Assembly: GCA_028711355.1 (NCBI GenBank)
Contig: JAQTSL010000042.1
Coordinates: 1 to 16,040, forward strand
Length of the DNA stretch: 16,040 bases
Origin: Rhodoferax sp.
GTDB taxonomy: Bacteria > Pseudomonadota > Gammaproteobacteria > Burkholderiales > Burkholderiaceae_C
Direction: 5' to 3'
Shown: positions 7,133 to 13,123 of the stretch, one piece after another
How the letters are laid out: every line of letters starts with the position of its first letter
How positions within the stretch are numbered: position 1 is the stretch's first letter
The notes under the pieces: generated by a model
Databases searched by the model: none
Told to the model about the DNA's origin: nothing
What the model saw: only the letters and a program-made list of their open reading frames with translations
Program-made: the position numbers and the translations under genes

Positions 7133-8055
7133 GCGGCCACCGCGTCAGAAACCCGTGGCCGAACCAGCGTCTGCGCGGCTGCAAGCGCCCGCAGATGGCG
7201 CTCTGCCAGGCTGGCTTCAGCCAACAACACCGGCCAGGCGGGGATGTCGTTGTCGCGTTCCAGCAAGGTTGGCTGCCCCCCCGTCAACGCAAGTGTGAAG
7301 GCATACAAATCCCATACCGCCTGCGCCACCGGTGCGCCATGGCTGTCAATCAGCAAAGGGTCGCCGTTGGCATCCAACTGCTCGGCAAACCCGGCCAAAT
7401 GGATTTCACCCACCGCGTGCAGCGGCAGCGCGCGAATGCTCGCCTGCGCGTCACGGTGATGGTTGACGCAGCTCACAAACACATTGTTCACGTCCAGCAA
7501 CAGGCCGCAACCGGTGCGTCGCAACACCTCGGAAATGAAAGCGCCCTCATCCCAGGTGGACGCGGTGAACTCGACATAACTGGCCGGGTTTTCCAGCAAC
7601 ATCCGCCGCTGCAGATGCGTCTGCACCTGGTCAATGTGGTCACACACGCGCTGCAAGCTAGCCGTGTTATAGGGCAGCGGCAGCAGGTCGTTGAGGAACG
7701 TCGGGCCGTGGGTGGACCACGCCAGATGCTCTGAAAATGATTGCGGCTGGTACTTGTCCAGCAAGCGCTGCAAGGCATTTAGATGTTGTAAATCGAGCGG
7801 TGCATCGGCCCCAATCGACAGGCCGACACCGTGGATGGACAGCGGGTAGCGCTGGCGGATAAGGCCCAGGTAGTGGTGAAACGGCCCGCCTGGCACCAGG
7901 TAGTTCTCGGCATGCACTTCAAAGAAGCCGATGTCGGGCCGGGTGGCCAGAATTTCCTGAAAGTGCTCGGGCTTCAGGCCCACCCCAGCCCGCGGGGGCA
8001 GGGTGGACGCGGCAGCACCCACAGTATGCGCTGGCGATGGACTGAGTAAGGACAT
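7129..8055 (-). CDS. bufB: BufB: multinuclear non-heme iron oxidase (MNIO, DUF692), bufferin maturase
   Basis: A 308-residue DUF692 (MNIO) enzyme with a TIM-barrel pattern. The metal-ligand candidates are in place: SIHG (His75), FSEHLAW (Glu109/His110), LLENPASY (Glu155/Asn156), LLLDVNNV (Asp188/Asn190), EIHLAGF (His219), LIDSHGAPV (Asp237/His239) and LLERDNDIP (Glu266). MNIOs use two or three iron ions and oxygen to rebuild cysteine residues of precursor peptides; the bufferin branch makes 5-thiooxazole rings and the MbnB branch makes oxazolone/thioamide. It lies between bufA1 and bufC, 28 bases after bufA1, with GGAG eight bases before the ATG. All expected ligand motifs are present, so the enzyme looks functional. 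Confidence 0.92.
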   Translation of the reverse strand: MSLLSPSPAHTVGAAASTLPPRAGVGLKPEHFQEILATRPDIGFFEVHAENYLVPGGPFHHYLGLIRQRYPLSIHGVGLSIGADAPLDLQHLNALQRLLDKYQPQSFSEHLAWSTHGPTFLNDLLPLPYNTASLQRVCDHIDQVQTHLQRRMLLENPASYVEFTASTWDEGAFISEVLRRTGCGLLLDVNNVFVSCVNHHRDAQASIRALPLHAVGEIHLAGFAEQLDANGDPLLIDSHGAPVAQAVWDLYAFTLALTGGQPTLLERDNDIPAWPVLLAEASLAERHLRALAAAQTLVRPRVSDAVAA

Positions 8056-8083
8056 ACTGGGTGCTCCAGGATTCGGGTGCTTT

Positions 8084-8407
8084 TCAGGCCTTGACTTCCT
8101 TGAATTCGTTCAACTGGCCGTGGCCAGTGGGCGAGGTCTTGGAGACGGTTTTTTCGCACGTACCCTTGGGCACCATCGTCCAGGCGTTGCCCTGGTAGTC
8201 GACCTTGGAGGTGCCCGCGCAGGTGGTGCCTGCACCCGCCTTGCAGTCGTTCTTGCCTTTGAGCGCAACACCAAAGCATTTTTCGTTTTCAGCAGCCTGC
8301 GCGGCAATGGGCGCGGCGGCAATGCCCAGAGCGGCGCCTATGGCCAGCGCCAGGCCGGCGGCTGTGGCGGTGCGACGGGTCAGAAACGATTGGGATGGGG
8401 TTGTCAT
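8084..8407 (-). CDS. bufA1: BufA1: bufferin precursor (DUF2282), copper-binding RiPP
   Basis: A 107-residue precursor starting at the ATG at 8407, behind AGGA. Residues 1-38 are a signal peptide (twin arginines at 11-12, long Ala/Leu/Ile core, likely cleavage near AQA), sending the product to the periplasm. The core carries the DUF2282 pattern with four cysteines at 44 (EKCFGVALKGKND), 55, 63 (TTCAGTSKVDYQGNAW) and 84 (VPKGTCEK). In studied bufferins, cysteines of this set are turned into thiooxazoles that bind Cu(I)/Cu(II), and the others form a disulfide. It heads the operon bufA1-bufB-bufC-doxX. The longer frame from 8470 overlaps the likely 5' untranslated region and is not used. A putative ECF promoter lies 87-113 bases upstream. 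Confidence 0.92.
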   Translation of the reverse strand: MTTPSQSFLTRRTATAAGLALAIGAALGIAAAPIAAQAAENEKCFGVALKGKNDCKAGAGTTCAGTSKVDYQGNAWTMVPKGTCEKTVSKTSPTGHGQLNEFKEVKA

Positions 8408-8453
8408 GAGGGTGTCCTTTAAACAGTTAACGGTGAATAAATAGTCAGCGGTT

Positions 8454-8490
8454 TCCAGCAAATGCCACAAGGTTTGGCACTGCTGCTGGA
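8454..8490 (-). promoter_or_regulatory. Stem-loop at the predicted 5' end of the bufA1 transcript
   Basis: On the minus strand TCCAGCA (8490-8484) pairs with TGCTGGA (8460-8454), seven perfect pairs. Inside, TGCCA can pair with TGGCA. The structure falls just after the -10-like element, so it would sit at or near the start of the mRNA. It could stabilise the transcript or gate translation. Only the pairing is observed. Confidence 0.45.
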
Positions 8491-8493
8491 TTG

Positions 8494-8520
8494 GTCGCGA
8501 GTGGCAGCGGGTTTCTTACA
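8494..8520 (-). promoter_or_regulatory. Putative ECF-sigma promoter of the bufferin operon
   Basis: On the minus strand TGTAAGA is followed after exactly 16 bases by CGACCAAT, the same spacing as the element before the sigma operon. The core GTAA and GCGAC are identical in both. It lies 87 bases upstream of the bufA1 ATG. This is the best sequence evidence that the neighbouring ECF factor drives the bufferin operon. Confidence 0.6.
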
Positions 8521-8674
8521 ACGTGTTGAAAGATGCCCGTTTGAACGGTGGCTGACCAGCCAGTAAGGCTTGAACCTGGCCAACTGGGTCACCTATCGAG
8601 ATGGCGACCCGGTTGGTCACGTCCAGTCTCTGCAGAAATGAGGGTTTTCTGGTCGTAACGGATGGGAGATTCAC
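8516..8674 (-). CDS. Possible small protein (52 codons), unrecognised
   Basis: The stretch between the glutaredoxin and bufA1 (8408-8708) holds one short frame on the minus strand, GTG at 8674 to TAA at 8516. Its translation looks protein-like (LQRLDVTNRVAISIGDPVGQ, then LLAGQPPFKRASFNTL) with no low-complexity shadow character. Its stop codon falls inside the -35-like element of the bufA1 promoter. I recognise no family, and the ribosome site is poor (a GAGGGGG run about 18 bases away). It could be a tiny gene following the glutaredoxin, or the tail of a decayed one. A start at TTG 8680 is also possible. The rest of this region holds the bufA1 promoter and 5' stem-loop. Confidence 0.3.
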   Translation of the reverse strand: MNLPSVTTRKPSFLQRLDVTNRVAISIGDPVGQVQALLAGQPPFKRASFNTL

Positions 8675-8708
8675 GGGCAAGTTGTCGATTTACCCCCTCG
8701 CCCAGGAA

Positions 8709-9026
8709 CTACTGCGCCAACAACGCATCGAGCTTGCCCGCTTTGTCCAGCGTCACCAGGTCATCAAAACCACCCACGTGAAAATCGCCGACATAGATTT
8801 GCGGCACTGTACGTCGGCCGGTTTTCTGCATCATGGCTTCGCGCGCGCCCGGCTCCAACAAGGGGTCATCCGTGGGCGGGATGGGCGACATCATGGCTTC
8901 GCGCGCGCCCGGCTCCTGATCGACCAGGATTTTGTCGATCTGTGAAACCCCTTTGCGTCTGAGCAAATGTTCGGCACTTTGACAGTAACCGCAACCTGCC
9001 GAGCTGTACATTGTGATGTTGATCAT
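8709..9026 (-). CDS. grxC: Glutaredoxin (Grx3/GrxC type) with a 20-residue internal duplication/insertion
   Basis: A glutaredoxin with active site SSAGCGYCQSAE (Cys12, Cys15), cis-proline loop RRTVPQIYVG and the glutathione-binding end HVGGFDDLVTLDKAGKLD. It is a soluble cytoplasmic dithiol glutaredoxin that reduces disulfides and glutathione mixed disulfides. At 105 residues it is about 20 longer than E. coli Grx3 (83). The extra length is one block: EPGAREAMM occurs at residues 38-46 and again at 58-66, separated by SPIPPTDDPLL. At DNA level this is a perfect 28-base direct repeat 60 bases apart, so the frame is kept. The insertion falls in the helix before the cis-Pro loop; catalytic residues are intact, but folding may be affected. 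It lies 51 bases after the YHS gene and may share its transcript. Confidence 0.9.
   Translation of the reverse strand: MINITMYSSAGCGYCQSAEHLLRRKGVSQIDKILVDQEPGAREAMMSPIPPTDDPLLEPGAREAMMQKTGRRTVPQIYVGDFHVGGFDDLVTLDKAGKLDALLAQ
8829..8916. repeat. Perfect 28-bp direct repeat pair inside the glutaredoxin gene
   Basis: Bases 8829-8856 are repeated without a mismatch at 8889-8916, an offset of exactly 60 bases. The 32-base spacer (8857-8888) is not repeated and holds a short inverted repeat, CATCC at 8867-8871 and GGATG at 8879-8883. The layout resembles an insertion flanked by a long target duplication, or a duplication with later change. Perfect identity implies a recent event or conversion between copies. 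Confidence 0.9.
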
Positions 9027-9077
9027 GATTTTTCCTGTCGGAATGTGAGGTCGTCTGTGGCGTGTCAGCTTTGAGGA

Positions 9078-9584
9078 TCAAAGCGCCTTGGGCGCCTTGT
9101 CCTTGAGGTGTGGCCAGTTCTTGTCTGCCTTGGCCAAATTGCCCTTCACGTCTTCGAGCCAGCGCGTTTGCGCTTCCTTGTGCACGTTGAGATACAACTT
9201 GCCGTCAACGATGCGCCAAAGTTGCGGATTGACATCGAGTTTTTGTTCCAGTGCAACTCCCATGGCGCAAAAGCCACCATAGGCTGGGGTGTATTTGGCA
9301 GGGTTGGCCGTGAATGTGTCACGGTTGATCAAACTGGAAAACTGGTAGGTGGCGCCGCCGTGTTTTGCAAAAAATTCCGCTTTGCCGGCAACCGGACCGC
9401 TTGGCAGGAAGTACGACACCGGGTCAAAGCCCTTTAGCGCTATGCCATTTGCATCAACGTTCAAGGCGCCCGTCGAAAGTTCGTCATAAGCCTGTGCGAA
9501 ATCAGGGAGCGCAAACGGCGCAAGCGCCATCAGTGCAGTTGATGCCACAAAACTGCGGCGAGAAGTACGAAACTGGGTAGGCAT
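9078..9584 (-). CDS. Exported YHS-domain protein (Tat-type signal)
   Basis: A 168-residue protein from the ATG at 9584, which has GGAG six bases upstream; the longer frame to 9677 is not supported. The start RTSRRSFVASTALMALAPFAL matches a twin-arginine signal (SRRSFVA), with cleavage likely near AQA around residue 31-32. The mature part is a YHS domain: GIALKGFDPVSYFL, then FSSLINRDTFTANPAKYTPAYGGFCAMGVALEQK, then WRIVDGKLYLNVHKEAQTRWLED. YHS domains bind metal ions or cofactors; members of this exported family are annotated as YHS-domain (seleno)proteins, with a conserved YGGFC(A) position. Here that position is ordinary cysteine and alanine. It is divergent from an AraC regulator, which probably controls it. 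Function beyond metal-related periplasmic work is unknown. Confidence 0.88.
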   Translation of the reverse strand: MPTQFRTSRRSFVASTALMALAPFALPDFAQAYDELSTGALNVDANGIALKGFDPVSYFLPSGPVAGKAEFFAKHGGATYQFSSLINRDTFTANPAKYTPAYGGFCAMGVALEQKLDVNPQLWRIVDGKLYLNVHKEAQTRWLEDVKGNLAKADKNWPHLKDKAPKAL

Positions 9585-9678
9585 AACGATCTCCAAAAAG
9601 TGCGAAGGGTTGAGACCGACTGCGATGCAAACTGGTAAGGCAACATCACCATCGACGGTGTCAACTTTAATGGCCATC

Positions 9679-9728
9679 TTGATACGAAAAGTGTTTCAAA
9701 GTATCATTAGCATCACCATTCGTATCAA
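9679..9728. promoter_or_regulatory. Inverted and direct TGATAC repeats between the YHS and AraC genes
   Basis: TTGATACGAA at 9679-9688 is perfectly inverted as TTCGTATCAA at 9719-9728, 40 bases apart. A third half-site, GTATCA at 9701-9706, lies exactly 21 bases before the GTATCA at 9722-9727, giving a two-turn direct repeat typical of AraC-family operators. The last site ends only six bases before the AraC start codon. It is the likely binding region of the AraC-type protein. Confidence 0.65.
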
Positions 9729-9734
9729 ATAGTT

Positions 9735-10640
9735 ATGGACAGACTTTCCACACTGCTCTCACACTTTTCCCTGCAGGCGGGTGTTTTTTACACCGGCAAC
9801 ATCTGCGGCATTCACGACTTTGCGCAGGACAGCCTGCGTGGTCATATTCACCTGATCCGACGCGGGCGGGTGCAGGTCATTGGCGTGAAACAGCAAATTT
9901 TGGATGTCACCGAACCCACCTTGCTGTTTCTGCCACGCCCCGATACCCACCGGTTGCTGGCGGATGACCGTGCCGGCGCGGACGTCGTGTGTGCGACGGT
10001 TCAGTTTGGCGGCGGTGGCAGAAATCCGATTGCCGATTCTTTGCCTGATGTGGTGATGATTGAACTGTCTGCTTTGACCGGAGTGGACGCCCTGTTGCGC
10101 TTGATGTTTGATGAGGCCTTTTCTGAAAACGATGGCCGTCAGGCCGTGCTCGACCGTCTGTGTGAGGTGCTGATGATCCGGCTGTTGCGTCACTGCATTG
10201 ATTTGGGCCTGACGCAGGGAGGCACTTTGGCGGGGTTGGCTGATGTGCGACTTGCCAAAGCCCTCGATGCGATTCATGCCGACCCTGCGGCTGAGCGCGA
10301 TCTGGTCAGCATGGCGGCGCTGGCGGGCATGTCCCGCGCGCGCTTTGCCGCGCGGTTTCGCGAGGTCACTGGCGTGACTCCGGCCGATTACCTGGCCGCC
10401 TGGCGCATCATGATGGCGCAAGGGTTACTCAAAGAAGGCCGTCAGCTCAAGCATGTCGCTGACGACGTGGGCTATGGCAGCGCCAGCGCGCTGACCCGCG
10501 CTTTTGTCCGCAAGCTGGGTTGTTCTCCTACTGAATGGTTAAAGGGTGAGGAAGAAACCACCCGGTATCCGGCGCAGTTGTCAAAGGAGCCAAGGGGTAC
10601 AGGCGTCGCAATGAGTGATACCGCTAATGCTGGGCGATGA
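9735..10640 (+). CDS. AraC-family transcriptional regulator (cupin N-terminal domain)
   Basis: A 301-residue regulator. Residues 1-130 form a cupin-type sensor domain (GVFYTGNICGIHDF...GHIHLIRRGRVQVI...PTLLFLPRPDTHRL). The C-terminal AraC double helix-turn-helix covers about 188-271, with LVSMAALAGMSRARFAARFREVTGVTPADYL and LKHVADDVGYGSASALTRAFVRKLGCSPTEWL as its two halves. A 30-residue disordered tail follows. Such proteins usually activate the divergent gene when a small ligand or metal binds, here the YHS gene. No Shine-Dalgarno precedes the ATG, and the TGATAC repeats stop six bases before it, so the mRNA may be leaderless or nearly so. The N-terminal start is supported by homology of the first 30 residues with the fragment at 14645. 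Confidence 0.9.
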   Translation: MDRLSTLLSHFSLQAGVFYTGNICGIHDFAQDSLRGHIHLIRRGRVQVIGVKQQILDVTEPTLLFLPRPDTHRLLADDRAGADVVCATVQFGGGGRNPIADSLPDVVMIELSALTGVDALLRLMFDEAFSENDGRQAVLDRLCEVLMIRLLRHCIDLGLTQGGTLAGLADVRLAKALDAIHADPAAERDLVSMAALAGMSRARFAARFREVTGVTPADYLAAWRIMMAQGLLKEGRQLKHVADDVGYGSASALTRAFVRKLGCSPTEWLKGEEETTRYPAQLSKEPRGTGVAMSDTANAGR

Positions 10641-10736
10641 GCCGTTGTGGAAATCACTGAGACAGAGGGGAGCGGATTCGGGCTACGACATGTTACGGAC
10701 CTGCTGCGCCAATCGTTTGCCATGAATGCCATGGGT

Positions 10737-11135
10737 TTAAGCCTCTTCTTTCAGTAATTGACTGAAGAAGTCCAGAAAAGTTGATACGCGTGCCAGGCGC
10801 GAAGTGCCTTTGGACATCATTGCATAGACCTCCATGCTGGCAAAGCGATAACGCGGCAGGACACGCACCAGTGTCCCTGCTTCAGCCGCCGCCGCAAGTT
10901 CTTTTTCCGGGCGTATGCCGATACCGAGGCCAGCAAACATGGCATCGGCCAGCACACGGCTGTCGTCGGCTTCGAAGTTTCCGCTCACGTGGACCATCTC
11001 CATATTGCCCTTCGCGTCGATCAAACTCCATTCATCCTGCGGCGGGTTAGAGACAATACGCAGGCACACGTATTCCGAGAGGTCAGACGGCGTCTTGGGT
11101 TTCGATCGTGATACAAAATAGCGCGGCGCGATCCC
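10737..11135 (-). pseudogene. LysR-type regulator remnant, C-terminal effector domain only
   Basis: The frame reads like the second half of a LysR effector-binding domain: IAPRYFVSRSKPKTPSDLSEYVCLRIVS, then DDSRVLADAMFAGLGIGIRPEKELAAAAEAGTLVRVLPRY, then the usual end RLARVSTFLDFFSQLL. The DNA-binding N-terminal domain and half of the effector domain, about 170-190 residues, are missing. Homology stops near 11135, where an unrelated in-frame stretch continues over the 3' end of the NmrA-like gene, whose stop is at 11149. The gene was therefore cut where the NmrA/methyltransferase/TetR cassette joined. A functional 154-residue product from this frame is unlikely. Confidence 0.8.
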
Positions 11136-11148
11136 CTCGTTGCCGTCT

Positions 11149-12228
11149 TTATCGGAGCAAGTGGAGCATCCTTTCTTCCGCAGCGACACGCCATTCTTCA
11201 CTGTCTTGGGCCAGGATCGGCTGGGTCAGCAGAGGGTGATCGCGATTGCGCTCCCAGCCATCGAGATCGGGTACGCGCGTGCCCAGCATCCTTAACATGA
11301 ACCCCAATGCGCCAAGCCTGGTCCCGATTGATAGATGCGAGTGGATCAGCGATAGCTGCTTCACATAACGGCGCGCGATGCTTTCGAAGTTTTCCGGGGT
11401 CCGCATACCGACCTCCTGCACGTGATCGGTCGGCGCGCCAACCGCAAATGCGCCTTGCCGGAGTTCGGCAAGATAGTGTCGAACCTGGCTGGTCTCGAAG
11501 AGCGGGAACCCCTGCGCAATCGCCGCCTTGACGAACATCCTTTCAGGCACGTTTTGATATTTGACCTTGCGTCCCACCACTCCGGTGAGAATGGCGGCAA
11601 TGTCGTGCGCAGTCAGGAGTTCAGGGCCGGTCGGCCGATAGCACTTGCCGATATGCGGCGCAGGATCGCTGAGCGCGCCGACGGCAACGCTGGCGATGTC
11701 CTCGTTGGAGGGCGGCGCGTTGCTTCCATCGCCGAAGGGACCGGCCAGCATTCCGAAATGCACGATCGCCGGCAGGCCAAGAAGATAGACGAACGCGAAA
11801 AGCCCAGGATTGATGTGAATGACGTCAACGGACGGCATCCATCGATAAAGATTATTGGCGATCCAGTGCTCGCGCGTGAGCACCGAGGGATGAGCGGCGT
11901 GCGGGTTCCATCCGCTCAACAGTGCCACGACTTCCAGTTTGGCTTCCTCGGCAGCGAGGGCGAACAGCATCGAATTGTGTAGAAGATTCGGCGCGAAGGG
12001 CGGGCAATGATAAGCGCGCTGAACGCCATGAAGCGCCTTGCGCAGATCCCGAAAGTCAAACATGTCGCCGACGAACAGCTCCGCGCCGGCCCGCTCCAGA
12101 ATTTCGGAGCGGTGGTCGCGGCGGCGTACGAATGCCCGAACCGGGAAACCCTTGCCAAGCAGTTGCGTCACCGCAGCCGCGCCGGTGCGGCCTGCGGCCG
12201 CGGTTACGAGAATTTTGGGTTTGATCAT
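11149..12228 (-). CDS. NmrA/atypical short-chain dehydrogenase-like NAD(P)-binding protein
   Basis: A 359-residue protein from the ATG at 12228, behind AAGGAG nine bases upstream. The N-terminus KILVTAAAGRTGAAAVTQLLGKGFPVRAFVRR is a Rossmann nucleotide-binding motif (T-A-A-A-G-R-T-G in place of TGATGxxG). ELFVGDMFD and VVALLSGWNPHA follow the NmrA/HSCARG pattern. The family has both redox sensors and quinone or isoflavone reductase-like enzymes; the catalytic YxxxK of classical SDRs is not evident. A C-terminal part, about residues 280-359, goes beyond the usual NmrA domain. It is the second gene after the methyltransferase, 13 bases behind its stop, so the two should be cotranscribed under the TetR-type repressor. 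Substrate unknown. Confidence 0.8.
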   Translation of the reverse strand: MIKPKILVTAAAGRTGAAAVTQLLGKGFPVRAFVRRRDHRSEILERAGAELFVGDMFDFRDLRKALHGVQRAYHCPPFAPNLLHNSMLFALAAEEAKLEVVALLSGWNPHAAHPSVLTREHWIANNLYRWMPSVDVIHINPGLFAFVYLLGLPAIVHFGMLAGPFGDGSNAPPSNEDIASVAVGALSDPAPHIGKCYRPTGPELLTAHDIAAILTGVVGRKVKYQNVPERMFVKAAIAQGFPLFETSQVRHYLAELRQGAFAVGAPTDHVQEVGMRTPENFESIARRYVKQLSLIHSHLSIGTRLGALGFMLRMLGTRVPDLDGWERNRDHPLLTQPILAQDSEEWRVAAEERMLHLLR

Positions 12229-12241
12229 GATTGAGCACTCC

Positions 12242-13075
12242 TTAAGCGGCATTGGTGCAGGTCACAACGGCGGCGGTAGCCCGGCCGTCTGCGAAATTAC
12301 GCGCCAGATTGGCGATCATGTCGCGGAACCTCGGTCCGAACAGAAGGTGAAGACCAAGGGTCGGTAGCTCCTGCTGCGCGATTTGTTGCTGCGCCTGCTC
12401 CAGGAATCGGATGCATTCGGCTGTGCAATCGCGGTGCGCAAACTGTTGAAATCCCGTCAGGCGGAGGACGGCCTGCATGTCGTCTGTCGTCTGCAGGAAA
12501 CTAGCGGACCGTCCTGATGCCCATGGCACGGGAAAATGAAGGTCCTGAGAGCCGGTTGTGAGAACGTCGTAAGCAACGAATCTGGCGCCAGGTTTCAATA
12601 CACGCGCAATTTCACTGTAGAAGCGGGATTTGTCGGGGATATTCATTGACGCGTGAATGGTCCACGCCGCATCGAAGCTGTTTGCCTGAAAGCGCCCGAG
12701 GTCCGTGGCGTCGCCGACGACAAAATCGACCTGCTTGTCAAGGCGCGTCCACTGGTTCAGCACCGTACCGGCGCAAGCGTAATCCTCGCTCAGATCAATG
12801 CCGGTGACCTTGCAGCCAGTGGCATGCGCAAGACGCCGGGCGGGGCCGCCAAGACCTGATCCGGCGTCGAGGACATGCATCCCCGGCACAACCTCAAGGA
12901 GTTCGATCAGTTCGCCAGTGGCAAGCGGGCCGCGGAGGTGGAACTCGTCGGCAGGAGCTAGATCGTCGATACCGACCTCGGCTCGCGACTTCCCTGCGTT
13001 CAAAAGGGCGGATTCAATACGTGCGAGAAGATCGGGCGCGCGGTAGTGCTGCAAAACGTCATGTTTTATTTTCAT
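12242..13075 (-). CDS. Class I SAM-dependent methyltransferase
   Basis: A 277-residue methyltransferase. The SAM-binding motif I is VLDAGSGLGGPARRLA near residues 68-83, the acidic motif II is GIDLSEDY near 92-99, motif III is VVGDATDLGRF, and the post-motif region is FDAAWTIHASMNIPDKSRFYSEIARVLKPGARFVAYDV in pieces. It belongs with UbiE/gamma-tocopherol-type small-molecule methyltransferases. The ATG at 13075 has AGGA five bases upstream. It is the first gene of the methyltransferase-NmrA unit, and its promoter holds one copy of the AGATCGATCGATCT operator, so the TetR-type protein next door is the probable repressor. The methyl acceptor, perhaps a quinone-like or xenobiotic compound, cannot be told. 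Confidence 0.85.
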   Translation of the reverse strand: MKIKHDVLQHYRAPDLLARIESALLNAGKSRAEVGIDDLAPADEFHLRGPLATGELIELLEVVPGMHVLDAGSGLGGPARRLAHATGCKVTGIDLSEDYACAGTVLNQWTRLDKQVDFVVGDATDLGRFQANSFDAAWTIHASMNIPDKSRFYSEIARVLKPGARFVAYDVLTTGSQDLHFPVPWASGRSASFLQTTDDMQAVLRLTGFQQFAHRDCTAECIRFLEQAQQQIAQQELPTLGLHLLFGPRFRDMIANLARNFADGRATAAVVTCTNAA

Positions 13076-13086
13076 TTCATTCCTAT

Positions 13087-13116
13087 TAATGTAGATCGAT
13101 CGATCTTGAATTGCTA
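13087..13116 (-). promoter_or_regulatory. Promoter of the methyltransferase-NmrA operon with TetR operator in the spacer
   Basis: The palindrome AGATCGATCGATCT lies at 13093-13106, 17 bases upstream of the methyltransferase ATG. On the minus strand TAGCAA and TACATT (13088-13093) flank it at 17 bases, the same layout as the tetR promoter. A bound repressor would cover the spacer and -10. The palindrome is followed on the plus strand by TTGAA as in the other two copies. Confidence 0.7.
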
Positions 13117-13123
13117 AAAAAAA

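Noticed and set aside
6542..7459. 305-codon plus-strand frame
   Set aside because: It is antisense to bufC and bufB; both have strong family motifs, and this frame does not.
8829..8916. CRISPR-like repeat and spacer
   Set aside because: Only two repeat copies, both in frame inside a glutaredoxin gene, with no further copies or cas genes.
9633..9654. GTAAGG followed by CGACGG as another ECF promoter
   Set aside because: The spacing is only 12 bases and the -10 part lacks the shared CGACYAW, so it does not fit the other three.
10722..10736. CCATG-N5-CATGG palindrome after the AraC gene
   Set aside because: Short, lies between two convergent gene ends and has no T-run or second copy; probably chance.
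11422..11982. 186-codon plus-strand frame
   Set aside because: It is antisense to the NmrA-like gene, whose nucleotide-binding motif and start are well supported.
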